From contig CALYQQ010000001.1 of assembly GCA_945288535.1 (NCBI GenBank), forward strand, positions 124,001 through 188,000: 64,000 nt of DNA, in the 5' to 3' direction. The position numbers were made by a program, and so were the translations under genes. The notes under the pieces were generated by a model. It saw nothing but the letters and a program-made list of their open reading frames with translations, had not been told where the DNA came from and searched no databases. The DNA comes from an uncultured Enterobacterales bacterium. GTDB lineage: Bacteria > Pseudomonadota > Gammaproteobacteria > Enterobacterales > CALYQQ01. How positions within the stretch are numbered: the first letter of the stretch is position 1; each line of letters opens with the position of its first letter. Positions 1-9,140 of this stretch are shown piece by piece.

Positions 1-119
1 GGTATATAGGTATTGTCAGCTACAACTTGTTGAGTAAACAGAATTAAAATAAAAAATAATAAACAACGTTTAAATACGCGTTGCAAACTATCCAATTGAT
101 TACCTGAATCAGATTTCAT
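1..119 (-). CDS. Exported protein of unknown function, N-terminal fragment cut by window edge
   Basis: An ATG at 119-117 on the minus strand opens a frame that runs off the window without a stop. A Shine-Dalgarno-like AAGGAT sits about six bases upstream. The 39 visible residues have a polar N-region, then a hydrophobic core (CLLFFILILF) and a possible cleavage after VVA, so the product is probably secreted or periplasmic. The mature part is outside the window and I cannot name the family. It lies 213 bases downstream of sucB, where many enterobacteria have sucC, and it is clearly not sucC. Confidence 0.55.
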   Translation of the reverse strand, partial: MKSDSGNQLDSLQRVFKRCLLFFILILFTQQVVADNTYI

Positions 120-332
120 GTTTAATCCTTATAGTAAATTGACATCTCATCGTGCAACCGATCTGATGCCAATTTTTATTATTTTATAATTTATAAACAG
201 AACAAATAATCTAAGCATTTATTTATTAAAGGAACCATATCACTATATTACTATCAGTAATCATCATGTGGTCATTCTTTATAAATTATTCCAATGTTAT
301 CAACAGGAATGTGTAACTGTGAATAATCGGGA

Positions 333-1616
333 TTAAATATCCAATAATAATCGTGTCGGATCTTCTAATATTTCTTTAATTGTTAACAAAAATCCAACAG
401 ATTCTTTACCATCAATGATGCGATGATCATAAGATAAAGCAACATACATCATTGGTAAAATGATCACTTGTCCGTCTAAAGCAACCGGTCTATCTTGAAT
501 AATATGCATTCCTAAAATCGCACTTTGCGGAGGGTTGATAATAGGTGTTGACATTAATGAACCAAAAACACCACCATTAGTAATAGTAAAGTTTCCTCCT
601 GTTAACTCCTTAACAGATAATTTACCGTCTCGACCTTTTGTTGCAAGTTCTTTAATCCCTTTTTCTATTTCTGCCATGCTTAAACTATCAACATCGCGCA
701 AAACAGGGGTAACTAATCCACGCGGAGTAGACACTGCAATGCTAATATCAAAGTAGTTATGATAAATGAGATCATCACCATCAATCGAGGCATTTATTTC
801 AGGATAACGTTTTAATGCTTCAAGTGCAGCTTTAACATAAAATGACATAAAACCTAACCGTATTCCGTGGCGCTTTTCAAATATTTCGCCGTAACGTTTA
901 CGTAATGCCATAATGGGTTGCATATTTATTTCATTAAATGTTGTCAACATGGCCGTTGTGTTTTTGGCCTCCAATAACCGTTCCGCAATGCGTTTGCGTA
1001 ACCGTGTCATTGGTACACGCTTTTCATTACGATAAGGATGACGCACCCATGTTTCTACTTTCGTTGCCGTAACAGGGCTAAATTCAGTGTGTTCCTGATG
1101 ATTTTTTATTTTTCCTGTTTCAGTTGAAGTCGTAGAATGCGAAATCGAAAGATAACGTTCTACATCAGCTCGACTAAAACGTCCCGTATGATTAACCGTC
1201 ATTAACTGCTCAATACTTAAATCATACTTATTCATTAGCCGACGCACTGAAGGGCTTATAGCATCCTTAAACGTTGTCACCGTTGCCATATTTATTTCTG
1301 AAACAATATCAGCGGGATTTTGCTGATGATCAGTCTTTTTTATTGTTACATCTAGAGTAGGTTTCCCTGACATATCTGCGGGACGCAAATGACCTAATAT
1401 TTGGCGTGAAACAACGGTTGCTCCTTCATTTTGTGCTATTGATTCCAGAACACCTGGTTCTATGGCAGGTACTTCGAGTACAACTTTGTCTGTTTCAATT
1501 TCGACAAGAATTTCATCGCGTTCAACGATATCACCCGGCTTCTTATGCCAAGTAGCAACTGTTGCATCTGCAACAGATTCAGGTAACTCTGGAACAAGAA
1601 TATCTATACCACTCAT
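333..1616 (-). CDS. sucB: 2-oxoglutarate dehydrogenase E2, dihydrolipoyl succinyltransferase
   Basis: E2 core of the 2-oxoglutarate dehydrogenase complex; it transfers the succinyl group from lipoate to CoA in the cytoplasmic TCA cycle. Visible in order: an N-terminal lipoyl domain with the lipoylation lysine in [11 protein letters not shown] (Lys44), a peripheral-subunit-binding domain around residues 120-158 (SPSVRRLM...), and a catalytic domain ending in the HRIIDG active-site motif (His398, Asp402). At 427 residues it is slightly longer than the roughly 405 of E. coli, mainly in the linkers. It starts nine bases after the sucA stop, so the two are surely cotranscribed. Lipoylation would come from LipB and LipA, encoded at 49-51 kb here. 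Confidence 0.97.
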   Translation of the reverse strand: MSGIDILVPELPESVADATVATWHKKPGDIVERDEILVEIETDKVVLEVPAIEPGVLESIAQNEGATVVSRQILGHLRPADMSGKPTLDVTIKKTDHQQNPADIVSEINMATVTTFKDAISPSVRRLMNKYDLSIEQLMTVNHTGRFSRADVERYLSISHSTTSTETGKIKNHQEHTEFSPVTATKVETWVRHPYRNEKRVPMTRLRKRIAERLLEAKNTTAMLTTFNEINMQPIMALRKRYGEIFEKRHGIRLGFMSFYVKAALEALKRYPEINASIDGDDLIYHNYFDISIAVSTPRGLVTPVLRDVDSLSMAEIEKGIKELATKGRDGKLSVKELTGGNFTITNGGVFGSLMSTPIINPPQSAILGMHIIQDRPVALDGQVIILPMMYVALSYDHRIIDGKESVGFLLTIKEILEDPTRLLLDI

Positions 1617-1625
1617 TATCTATCC

Positions 1626-4436
1626 TTATTTATCAATATACAGTGCGTCATTAATCAAATCTTGTTGCTGTTTTTGATGAACAGACAAGTAGCCTACGGC
1701 TGGTGAAGCAGATGCAGGCCTTCCAGCATAACGTAATACTGCCTTATCCGGGATTACTTCACGAAAATTATGCTGACTACAATACCATGCACCTTGATTC
1801 AAGGGTTCTTCCTGACACCAAACAAAATCACGTACATGATGATAGGGTTTTAATAGTTCCAGCATTACTTGATGAGGAAATGGATAGAGTTGTTCAATAC
1901 GAATAATAGCAACATTTGTTTGTTTATTTTTACGACGTTGTTCAAGAAGATCATAATAAATCTTACCCGAACATAAAATAATCCGTTTTACTTGTTTAGT
2001 CGCTAATTTATCAATTTCACCAATAGCTAACTGAAATGTGCCATTAGCAAGTTCATCTAATGTGGAAACCGCTAAAGGATGACGTAATAACGATTTAGGT
2101 GACATAACAATTAATGGACGACGGATCCCCCGCAAAGCTTGCCGACGCATCATATGATATACTTGAGCAGGTGTTGACGGTATACAAACTTGAATATTTT
2201 GTTCAGCGCAAAGCTGTAAATAGCGTTCTAATCTTGCAGAAGAATGCTCTGGTCCTTGACCTTCGTAGCCGTGTGGTAATAGCATAACTAAACCACACAT
2301 TCTGCCCCATTTTTGCTCACCAGAGCTGATGAATTGATCAATAACAACTTGTGCCCCATTAGCAAAATCGCCAAATTGAGCTTCCCAAATAGTTAATGTC
2401 CTAGGAGCAGCTGTTGCATAACCATATTCAAAAGCTAGTACGGCCGCTTCCGATAATACTGAATCCCATACTTGGAAATGTCCTTGTCCAGTACGGACAT
2501 GTTCAAGAGGAATATAGGATGAACCATCTTTTTGATTATGAACAACAGCGTGGCGATGGAAAAACGTCCCTCGACCAGAATCTTCACCTGAAATTCTGAT
2601 AGGAATTCCTTGATCAACTAATGTCGCATAAGCTAACATTTCAGCCCCCCCCCAATCAAATGATTTCTCACCAAGGGCCATTAAAGTACGATCTTGATAT
2701 ATTTTTGCGACCCGAGGATGAATAACTACACTATCGGGTACCTGGCTAATTGTAGCTGCCAACTCTTTTAACCGTTGGCGATCAAATTGGTGTGCATATT
2801 CATCATCCCATGAATTACGCAAATAAGATGACCAAGCAACGGGCTTCGTTTCAACTTTACGCCATTCACTTACAACACAATTCCCTTGTTCTAATGCATC
2901 ACGATATACATTTAACATTTCGGTAGCATCTTCTGTTGTTATTACCTGCTGTTCAATAAGTTGATCAGCATAGATTTTACGGGGTGTTGGATGTTTACGT
3001 ATTTTCTGGTACATCATGGGTTGTGTTGCACTCGGTTCATCCGCTTCATTGTGCCCATGACGGCGGTAACAATAAAGATCAATAACAACATCTCTTTTAA
3101 ATGTATTACGAAAATCAATAGCTAATCGAGTAACAAAGGCAATTGCTTCTGGATTATCACCATTAACATGAAAAATCGGTGCCTGGATCATTTTAGCAAT
3201 GTCGGTGCAATATTCAGAAGAACGACAATCTTGAGGAAAGGATGTGGTGAAGCCAATCTGATTATTGATAACAATACGTACAGTGCCACCAACTTCATAA
3301 GCACGTGCTTGAGACATATTTAATGTCTCTTGAACTATACCTTGGCCGATAACGGCCGCATCACCGTGAATAGTTACGGGTAATATGCGATTATTTTCCG
3401 AAATATTATTACGATCGCGTCGAGCTCTTACAGAGCCCATGACTACTGGACTTACAATTTCTAAATGTGAGGGATTAAATGTTAATGTTAAATGAATTTG
3501 TTTATCATTTGTTTGAAAATCTGAAGAAAAACCTTGATGATATTTAACATCACCTGTACCTAAATGTTCTTTATGTTTGCCTGCAAATTCATCAAATAAG
3601 TCGTTTGGCCGTTTTCCCATTACATTGACCAACACGTTCAATCGTCCACGATGGGCCATGCCTAACACAACTTCTTGTCCGCCATTCCGTGCCGTATGAC
3701 GGATTATTTCTTTAAGCATTGGAATTAAACCATCTCCCCCTTCCAACGAAAAACGTTTTGCTCCTGGATAACGTGCACCTAGATATCGTTCGAGACCTTC
3801 AGCAGCAGTGAGATCCTGTAAAAACCGTAATTTTTCTTCTCTACTAAATGTCGGTAAACCAATCACGGCTTCCATCCGTTGTTGGATCCAATTTTTTTCC
3901 TCAGTACTTGTTATATACATGTACTCGACCCCAATGGGCCCACAATAATTTTTTCTTAATGCCTGGTATAGATCGCCCAATTTCATATTTTCTTGACCAA
4001 AAGCATAAGAGCCTAAATTAAATACTTGCTCATAATCTGCTTCAGATAAATGATGAAATGAAAGTTCTAAATCAGGAATGGGTGCCTTATAGCGTAATTT
4101 TATTGGATCAAGATTAGCATTTTGATGACCACGAAAACGAAATGCATTAATGAGTTGTAAAACTCTCAGTTGTTTGCTATTAACTTCGGGATCACTCACA
4201 TTTGGAGAATAACGATGTGTCTCTTTAGCTAATCGACGAAAATAATCACGTGTTATTGAGTGAAGTTGCTCTGGATTGAGTTCATTAATTGAAATCTGCT
4301 GAAAAATTTTTCGCCAACTATCATCTACTGATTCTGGATCAATTAAAAAATCTTCATAAAGTTGCTCTATATAGGATTGATTTGAACCCGCCATAAAAGA
4401 AGAATTAAGTAATTCTTGCATTGAATCTTTTTGCAT
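1626..4436 (-). CDS. sucA: 2-oxoglutarate dehydrogenase E1 component
   Basis: Thiamine-diphosphate-dependent decarboxylase that starts the 2-oxoglutarate dehydrogenase reaction and passes the succinyl group to SucB. The 936-residue product matches the E. coli length (about 933). It keeps the N-terminal SFMAGSNQSYIEQLYEDF segment, the GMAHRGRLNVLVNVMGK region, the thiamine-diphosphate region around GDAAVIGQG to NNQIGFTT, and the C-terminal transketolase-like domain (SGEDSGRGTFFHRH). Codons for FDWGGAE create a run of nine G on the coding strand (plus-strand C at 2645-2653), a possible slippage site. The 252-base leader separates it from ybgI; no sdh genes precede it. Confidence 0.97.
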   Translation of the reverse strand: MQKDSMQELLNSSFMAGSNQSYIEQLYEDFLIDPESVDDSWRKIFQQISINELNPEQLHSITRDYFRRLAKETHRYSPNVSDPEVNSKQLRVLQLINAFRFRGHQNANLDPIKLRYKAPIPDLELSFHHLSEADYEQVFNLGSYAFGQENMKLGDLYQALRKNYCGPIGVEYMYITSTEEKNWIQQRMEAVIGLPTFSREEKLRFLQDLTAAEGLERYLGARYPGAKRFSLEGGDGLIPMLKEIIRHTARNGGQEVVLGMAHRGRLNVLVNVMGKRPNDLFDEFAGKHKEHLGTGDVKYHQGFSSDFQTNDKQIHLTLTFNPSHLEIVSPVVMGSVRARRDRNNISENNRILPVTIHGDAAVIGQGIVQETLNMSQARAYEVGGTVRIVINNQIGFTTSFPQDCRSSEYCTDIAKMIQAPIFHVNGDNPEAIAFVTRLAIDFRNTFKRDVVIDLYCYRRHGHNEADEPSATQPMMYQKIRKHPTPRKIYADQLIEQQVITTEDATEMLNVYRDALEQGNCVVSEWRKVETKPVAWSSYLRNSWDDEYAHQFDRQRLKELAATISQVPDSVVIHPRVAKIYQDRTLMALGEKSFDWGGAEMLAYATLVDQGIPIRISGEDSGRGTFFHRHAVVHNQKDGSSYIPLEHVRTGQGHFQVWDSVLSEAAVLAFEYGYATAAPRTLTIWEAQFGDFANGAQVVIDQFISSGEQKWGRMCGLVMLLPHGYEGQGPEHSSARLERYLQLCAEQNIQVCIPSTPAQVYHMMRRQALRGIRRPLIVMSPKSLLRHPLAVSTLDELANGTFQLAIGEIDKLATKQVKRIILCSGKIYYDLLEQRRKNKQTNVAIIRIEQLYPFPHQVMLELLKPYHHVRDFVWCQEEPLNQGAWYCSQHNFREVIPDKAVLRYAGRPASASPAVGYLSVHQKQQQDLINDALYIDK

Positions 4437-4688
4437 CAGCCCCCCTAGTTCCTTGATTGATTATTATTTTAGCCGTGCATTTTGATATGATTTATTGTAA
4501 TACGTTGTGTTTTATTCTTCGGTTATACTATAACAAATACCATTTATTTTATAAATTATGATAATGTCAATAATGATAAGATAAACAATGAAATTTTTAT
4601 CTACACAGTAAGATGCTCGCTCAATTAGCAAAATGTAATTATTTAATATCTATAATATTCCGTTTAATATTTCTTTAATAAAGATACT

Positions 4689-5447
4689 TTATACTGGATT
4701 ATCTATGTCTATAAACTGGACATCAAATGCATGATTTTTAGCTAGCCACTCGCCTAATGCTTTTATTCCATAACGTTCTGTTGCATGATGTCCCGCGGCA
4801 TAAAAATGAATATTCATTTCGCGAGCGATATGTACTGTTCTTTCAGAAACCTCACCAGTTATAAACGCATCTGCACCAAAAGCTATCGCTTGCTCAATAA
4901 AATCTTGGGCGCCACCTGTAGACCATGCAATTCTTTTAATTATAGGGGGATGAGCAGAACAACAGTGTAATACCTGCCGTGATAATAAATGTTCAAGTTG
5001 CTGTTTTACCTCTAATCCCGTTTTTTGTTGTTTATACTCACCAAAAGCAATATAAGGATTACCTATATCATGACTAACTTCAGGTAAACAAGTAATACCT
5101 AATAATGTACCTAATTGGATATTATTACCAAGTTCACTATGGGCATCTAAAGGTAAATGATAAGCATAAAGGTTAATATCATTGGCAAGTAATGTTTTCA
5201 GACGATATCGTTTCATATTGCAAATAACGACAGGTTCATTTTTCCAAAAATAACCATGGTGAACAATGATTGCATCTGCATTGACATCCACAGCTTTGTC
5301 TAATAGTGCCTGACATGCGGTGACACCAGTAATAATTTTTTGTACTAATGGTCGGCCTTCAACTTGAAGGCCATTTGGAGCGTAATCCTGAAACGCAGCA
5401 CTGTTCAATTGTTGATTGATTAGTTTTTCTAGTTGATAATTATTCAT
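4689..5447 (-). CDS. ybgI: NIF3/YbgI-family metal-binding protein
   Basis: Member of the NIF3 (GTP cyclohydrolase 1 type 2 homologue) family, a hexameric two-metal protein of uncertain role. The sequence has the metal-ligand motifs VHHGYFW near the N-terminus and GHHATERYG near the C-terminus, with DYAPNGLQVEG, LPLDAHSELGNN and AFITGEVSE between them, in E. coli order. I chose the ATG at 5447 because the protein then begins like E. coli YbgI. An in-frame TTG at 5459 would add four residues but has a poorly spaced ribosome site. It stands alone on the minus strand with gaps on both sides. Confidence 0.92.
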   Translation of the reverse strand: MNNYQLEKLINQQLNSAAFQDYAPNGLQVEGRPLVQKIITGVTACQALLDKAVDVNADAIIVHHGYFWKNEPVVICNMKRYRLKTLLANDINLYAYHLPLDAHSELGNNIQLGTLLGITCLPEVSHDIGNPYIAFGEYKQQKTGLEVKQQLEHLLSRQVLHCCSAHPPIIKRIAWSTGGAQDFIEQAIAFGADAFITGEVSERTVHIAREMNIHFYAAGHHATERYGIKALGEWLAKNHAFDVQFIDIDNPV

Positions 5448-5821
5448 ATGATATGCCAAAGTATCCGTATCACCATAATATTTGTATAAAGTACATTTAC
5501 GCGAATACGCGAATTATTTTATCTTGTATTGTTTGACTAATTATACATAATGGCGTATTACCTTACTGAATATAATCATAATAATCTTATTATTATAAAT
5601 GAATTGTATTATTAAATGATTATGCCTTAACCTAATCTTATCGATCCATCTAAGAATGGCTGTCTACTATCTAATATACAAATTACATGCTAATTTATTT
5701 TATAGGTTATTATTTCTTCACTTAAATGTTATTTAATAAAAGTACTATCTGCCTGAATCTTGTCATAGCGATTAACTTATATGGCAATATATTCTGGCAG
5801 ATAACATACTTTATTATTATA
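5448..5821. other. Gene-free AT-rich gap between ybgI and the DUF535 gene
   Basis: About 370 bases with stops in all frames at short intervals. I see no convincing open frame or RNA gene. It presumably holds the ybgI promoter and the 3' end of the DUF535 transcript. Confidence 0.5.
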
Positions 5822-6763
5822 TTATTGAAGTTGATTTAATTGAATTTTGAACGATTCTGACATTGAATCTAATAACGCATAGCGACAACGATAATTCATT
5901 CGTTTTTTACTTGGTATCTCACTGAGAGATTTACGTGCAATTAAGTTAGGCAATATAAATATCCCTTGTGAATTCATTATACCATTTACCGTAAGCCAAA
6001 AATTATTGTAATCAGAATGCATATGTTTCATACGCTTTGTATAACGCCAATTATTATATATATGTTTTTCATTGCTAATAGCTGCTATTTGTTCTATGGC
6101 AAAAAAATTAGCCACTATTAAAGCAGCTTCTACGACTAACCGTTTAGGAAAAATACCATAACATGCTTTGGTAGCTTGTTGTATTAAATTGCGCGCATCT
6201 GCACTATTACTGCCTTGGAGACCACCGATGAAAAGTGTCGATTTACCTTGGTATTCAACAATAGAAAATGTTAAAGTTGCTAAATCATTATTAGCCTCAT
6301 CAGTAATATATATACTTAATTCTCCTTCTCTTGCATATTTATTGATGGACTGAATATAAATTCTAAATAACTTTTCATGTTTACCTGACAATTCAGCTAG
6401 TAAATAAGGCTTCTCGCTGTAAAATGCGTATGTAAATTTGGCATTATGTGATGTAAAAAAATTATAATGATAAATTAATGCATTTAAACACGCTTTATTA
6501 TTCATTGATGAAGATAAATAAGGCCGTTGTAGTTTACAAGGCAAATTGGTTTGCCTTGCCAGATAATATCCAAGGAGTGGATAATTAACTAATTGTTTAA
6601 GCCAATGAAGTGTATTTGGATATAAAAAAATAGACCTCAAGGCAAACTTATAGCGATAACTCCTTTTCTCCCAAAGAGAATCAAGCCTTAGTCGACCTGT
6701 ACAAAGCCCTTTAAATAAATCGCGACGTTTATTTAACTTTTCAGTATTCAGGATATTATTCAT
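5822..6763 (-). CDS. VirK/YbjX-family (DUF535) protein
   Basis: A 313-residue protein of the VirK/YbjX (DUF535) family, whose members are linked to virulence and envelope-stress resistance in enterobacteria; their biochemistry is not established. Recognisable family blocks are the mid-protein STLFIGGLQG segment, the FPKRLVVEAAL stretch, the NNFWLTVNG motif and the C-terminal IPSKKRMNYRCRYALLD block. There is no signal peptide or membrane segment, so a cytosolic product is expected. It is a single-gene unit. The leader has nested inverted repeats (6796-6839), and a strong Fur-box-like site lies 243 bases upstream of the start. Confidence 0.85.
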   Translation of the reverse strand: MNNILNTEKLNKRRDLFKGLCTGRLRLDSLWEKRSYRYKFALRSIFLYPNTLHWLKQLVNYPLLGYYLARQTNLPCKLQRPYLSSSMNNKACLNALIYHYNFFTSHNAKFTYAFYSEKPYLLAELSGKHEKLFRIYIQSINKYAREGELSIYITDEANNDLATLTFSIVEYQGKSTLFIGGLQGSNSADARNLIQQATKACYGIFPKRLVVEAALIVANFFAIEQIAAISNEKHIYNNWRYTKRMKHMHSDYNNFWLTVNGIMNSQGIFILPNLIARKSLSEIPSKKRMNYRCRYALLDSMSESFKIQLNQLQ

Positions 6764-6795
6764 AATGTTATTCTAAATTTATTCAACTACTTAAT

Positions 6796-6839
6796 TAGCA
6801 TAAATTAATCTAATTATCAAAGTGATAACGTTTATGCTA
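6796..6839 (-). promoter_or_regulatory. Nested hairpin in leader of the DUF535 gene
   Basis: Outer arms TAGCATAAA (6796-6804) and TTTATGCTA (6831-6839) are perfectly complementary. Inside them TTATCA (6814-6819) pairs with TGATAA (6823-6828). The structure ends about 33 bases before the start codon at 6763, so if transcribed it would form a two-level stem in the 5' untranslated region. Function is unknown. Confidence 0.4.
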
Positions 6840-7642
6840 CAACAACAAATTGGGTATAATTCAACCAAATTTAAATGTATAGTACCTAATCTCGACTTAA
6901 TTTGATTGTCTAATTATTAAAATTCATGGCTTAAATAGGCAAAATCCGTTCCAAACACGCATAATTATTAGGAATTTAAAGTGTAACGAATTAATAATGA
7001 AAAATGATAATAGTAATCATTATCGGTTAAACCTATTTATTTAGACTGTAATACATTAGGTAAATGTTACTACTTATGGCTAAATAGTCTGTTTATATTG
7101 CTCTTGTTTATCGAATCAGCAAACAAAATAGTATGCTATAAGAGATATAATGAGATAACATTAGTAGAAAATAGCTAATCTCATAAAATAGAATAGTATA
7201 AGTAACAAAGACTAATTTGTAGTAATCATCAAAATGTATTATTTAAACAGGTTATAATAGTATGAGTTTATGTCTATCTATGATGACGTTCCTGACAAAG
7301 CGTCATATTGAATATCGAGAAGAGAACAAGTGTTCGAGCAAAAACGATCAATTTTAATTGTTTTATTATACATTAAAAATGTATGTCCTTAACTAGTATA
7401 AATAAAACATGATTTAGTATTATTTTATTTCAAAGAGTAACAGCATTTTTAAATATATTATAATAGTAACATATATAGAATAATAACACTTCTATATATG
7501 ATATTTTCCCATAAATAAACTTATATCTATTTTATTTAATAAAAAATAAAAATTTTATTTTAATTATTTACATAATAACATTAAATAATATGATAAATTA
7601 TTATTATCTAACATTTATTATTTTAGAATAACATATCTTATT
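6840..7642. other. Long gene-free region with an orphan Fur box
   Basis: About 800 bases without a credible coding frame. Besides the Fur-box-like site at 7006-7024, it has an 11-base perfect inverted repeat (CATATATAGAA at 7470-7480, complement at 7490-7500) and only tiny frames such as a 31-codon one at 7262-7357. It could be the remains of a lost iron-regulated gene or hold an unrecognised small RNA. Confidence 0.45.
7006..7024. promoter_or_regulatory. Fur box (predicted)
   Basis: The 19 bases from 7006 match the classical palindromic Fur consensus (GATAATGATAATCATTATC) at 17 positions; only the seventh and eighth differ. No coding gene starts within 200 bases on either strand. The nearest start is the DUF535 gene, transcribed leftward from 6763. 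The match is seen directly; Fur binding is inferred. A fur gene is present in this window at 13.7 kb. Confidence 0.6.
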
Positions 7643-7999
7643 CTAATGATTAAGCCAATAGTGTTCTATACCAGGTATAGCACTATAAATAGGAATTACA
7701 CCTAATAAATAAACAATAGATGGTTGATTAAGATAAAGTAATGATTCACTGCCACAGCAAAATTCACGAATTTCTATATTAGAAAAATGAGTGGTAAATT
7801 GTTTCATTAACGACGCTATCTCGTGGGAATGCTGATCCACTACCTTATTCAATAATAACCTACCCTGTAAAGGATAACGACATAATAAAGGTAGCTGATG
7901 ATGTTTAATAAGGTAATAATGATCAGGTTGATTATGCTTTAATTCTTTTAATTGCAATAGGCTTTGTCTTGTAAAATAAAGTCGACTAATTGTTTTCAT
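7643..7999 (-). CDS. Small unknown protein, second gene of an overlapping pair
   Basis: About 118 residues if translation begins at the ATG at 7999, which has GGAAC about ten bases upstream; a longer frame reaches an ATG at 8041. It overlaps the end of the upstream small gene by 14 bases, which suggests translational coupling. I recognise no family with certainty. The N-terminus (LYFTRQSLLQLKEL) and C-terminus (IREFCCGSESLLYLNQ, then IVYLLGVI) loosely resemble the first helix and last strands of RelE/ParE-type toxins. That, with the small-gene-first layout, hints at a toxin-antitoxin pair. This is inference only; two adjacent cysteines are unusual. Confidence 0.5.
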   Translation of the reverse strand: MKTISRLYFTRQSLLQLKELKHNQPDHYYLIKHHQLPLLCRYPLQGRLLLNKVVDQHSHEIASLMKQFTTHFSNIEIREFCCGSESLLYLNQPSIVYLLGVIPIYSAIPGIEHYWLNH

Positions 8000-8168
8000 T
8001 TTTTTTATGTTCCGTTTTTTCATAAGAGGCTTCAGGTTCATTCATTATCATTTTTTCAGGAAGTATACGTTTAGCAATAACATCTTCCATACCAGCTAAA
8101 GCACTTTTAAGTGCATTTAAAAAAATATTTTGATAAACCGAATGAAGGGATAACTGATCATTTTTCAT
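7986..8168 (-). CDS. Small charged protein, first gene of an overlapping pair
   Basis: Sixty residues from the ATG at 8168, which has GGAAT six bases upstream; an in-frame start at 8180 is less well placed. The N-terminal half reads as amphipathic helix (VYQNIFLNALKSALAGMED) and the tail is strongly charged (EKTEHKKNENN). There is no signal peptide and no family I can name. It overlaps the next gene, and a 31-base near-perfect palindrome lies 140 bases upstream (8308-8338), an arrangement seen in self-regulated small operons. An antitoxin-like role is possible but unproven. Confidence 0.45.
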   Translation of the reverse strand: MKNDQLSLHSVYQNIFLNALKSALAGMEDVIAKRILPEKMIMNEPEASYEKTEHKKNENN

Positions 8169-8681
8169 TATTAATTCCATTAATATAAATAGATAATATA
8201 TTTAATTTACTTAAAAAGACAAACTAATAAAAATTTAGTTTAATTTATATTAATATAATCACAATTTTTATTGAAATAATATGTAACTTAACTTTAATAA
8301 CATATATAACTAATATATTACTTAGTAATAAATTAGTTGTAATTAATAATAGAATTAATTAACTATAATAAAAATTATTTATTTTGCTATATTTCGCTGT
8401 TTAAATAAGAACAAATAAATTATTATGTTAGTATAATTGATAAATTAATTAATTATAAAAATAAACACTATTTAATAACAGTGATTTTATATTATCAATT
8501 GTTTTGGTTAACACAAATTATTATTTGTCGATTATAGACTATTATAAATAGCATATTGCTTATTGAATGATAAAATAATATGACACTTACATTATTAATA
8601 ACCAAACAATACTTTCATTTTTTACTGAAATAGTTTATTGTTATCCATTACTAATAATATAAATAATTCATAAAGGTAAAT
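8169..8681. other. Divergent intergenic region between the small-gene pair and the EamA gene
   Basis: About 510 bases, extremely AT-rich, with no gene. It must carry the promoters for both directions. The main visible structure is the palindrome at 8308-8338. Confidence 0.5.
8308..8338. repeat. 31-base near-perfect palindrome
   Basis: Arms AACTAAT and ATTAGTT (8308-8314, 8332-8338) enclose TATTACT and AGTAATA (8316-8322, 8324-8330) around a single central T, with one A-A mismatch pair. So 14 of 15 arm positions are symmetric. It may be an operator for the divergent small-gene pair or a cruciform-prone AT palindrome. Confidence 0.5.
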
Positions 8682-9110
8682 ATGGCTTCCTGGCTGATTT
8701 ATGCCCTATTATCTGCTGTTTTTGCAGCATTAGTTGCTATTTTTGGTAAAGTTGGTTTACAAAATATTGATGCAAATACGGCGACAACGATTCGAGCCAT
8801 TGTAATGGCACTCTTTTTAATAGGCGTTATTGCATTTCAAGGTAAATTAACTTATATCAGTGATGTAATAACCAATAAAAAAGCATTGATGTTTATTTTA
8901 TTAAGTGGAATTTCGGGTGCTTTATCCTGGTTGTTTTATTTTATTGCGATTCAACATGGTAAAGTGTCTCAGGTTGCTCCCATAGATAAATTAAGTGTTG
9001 TATTTGCCGTCATTTTGGCTATGCTGTTGTTGAGTGAAAAGATATCCTTTCTTGCTTTACTTGGCATTATGATGATTTCTGTAGGCACACTGCTCGTTGC
9101 ACTCAACTAA
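8682..9110 (+). CDS. EamA-family transporter, single-domain (about 140 residues)
   Basis: Inner-membrane drug/metabolite-type transporter of the short EamA class. Five hydrophobic segments are visible, starting with WLIYALLSAVFAALVAIFGK and ending with LALLGIMMISVGTLLVAL. The typical half-unit motif (APIDKLSVVFAVILAMLLLSEK) lies near the C-terminus. At 142 residues it is half the size of usual ten-segment EamA proteins and would have to work as a dimer. The start is supported by AAAGG five bases upstream. Substrate is unknown. It converges with pgm. Confidence 0.85.
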   Translation: MASWLIYALLSAVFAALVAIFGKVGLQNIDANTATTIRAIVMALFLIGVIAFQGKLTYISDVITNKKALMFILLSGISGALSWLFYFIAIQHGKVSQVAPIDKLSVVFAVILAMLLLSEKISFLALLGIMMISVGTLLVALN

Positions 9111-9140
9111 CAAAGTACCTACAAAACAATACGACAAATC

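Noticed and set aside
7262-7357. 31-codon frame starting MSLCLSMMTFLTKRH
   Set aside because: TATAAT lies only four bases before the ATG, leaving no leader or ribosome site. It could be a leader peptide, but nothing downstream supports that.
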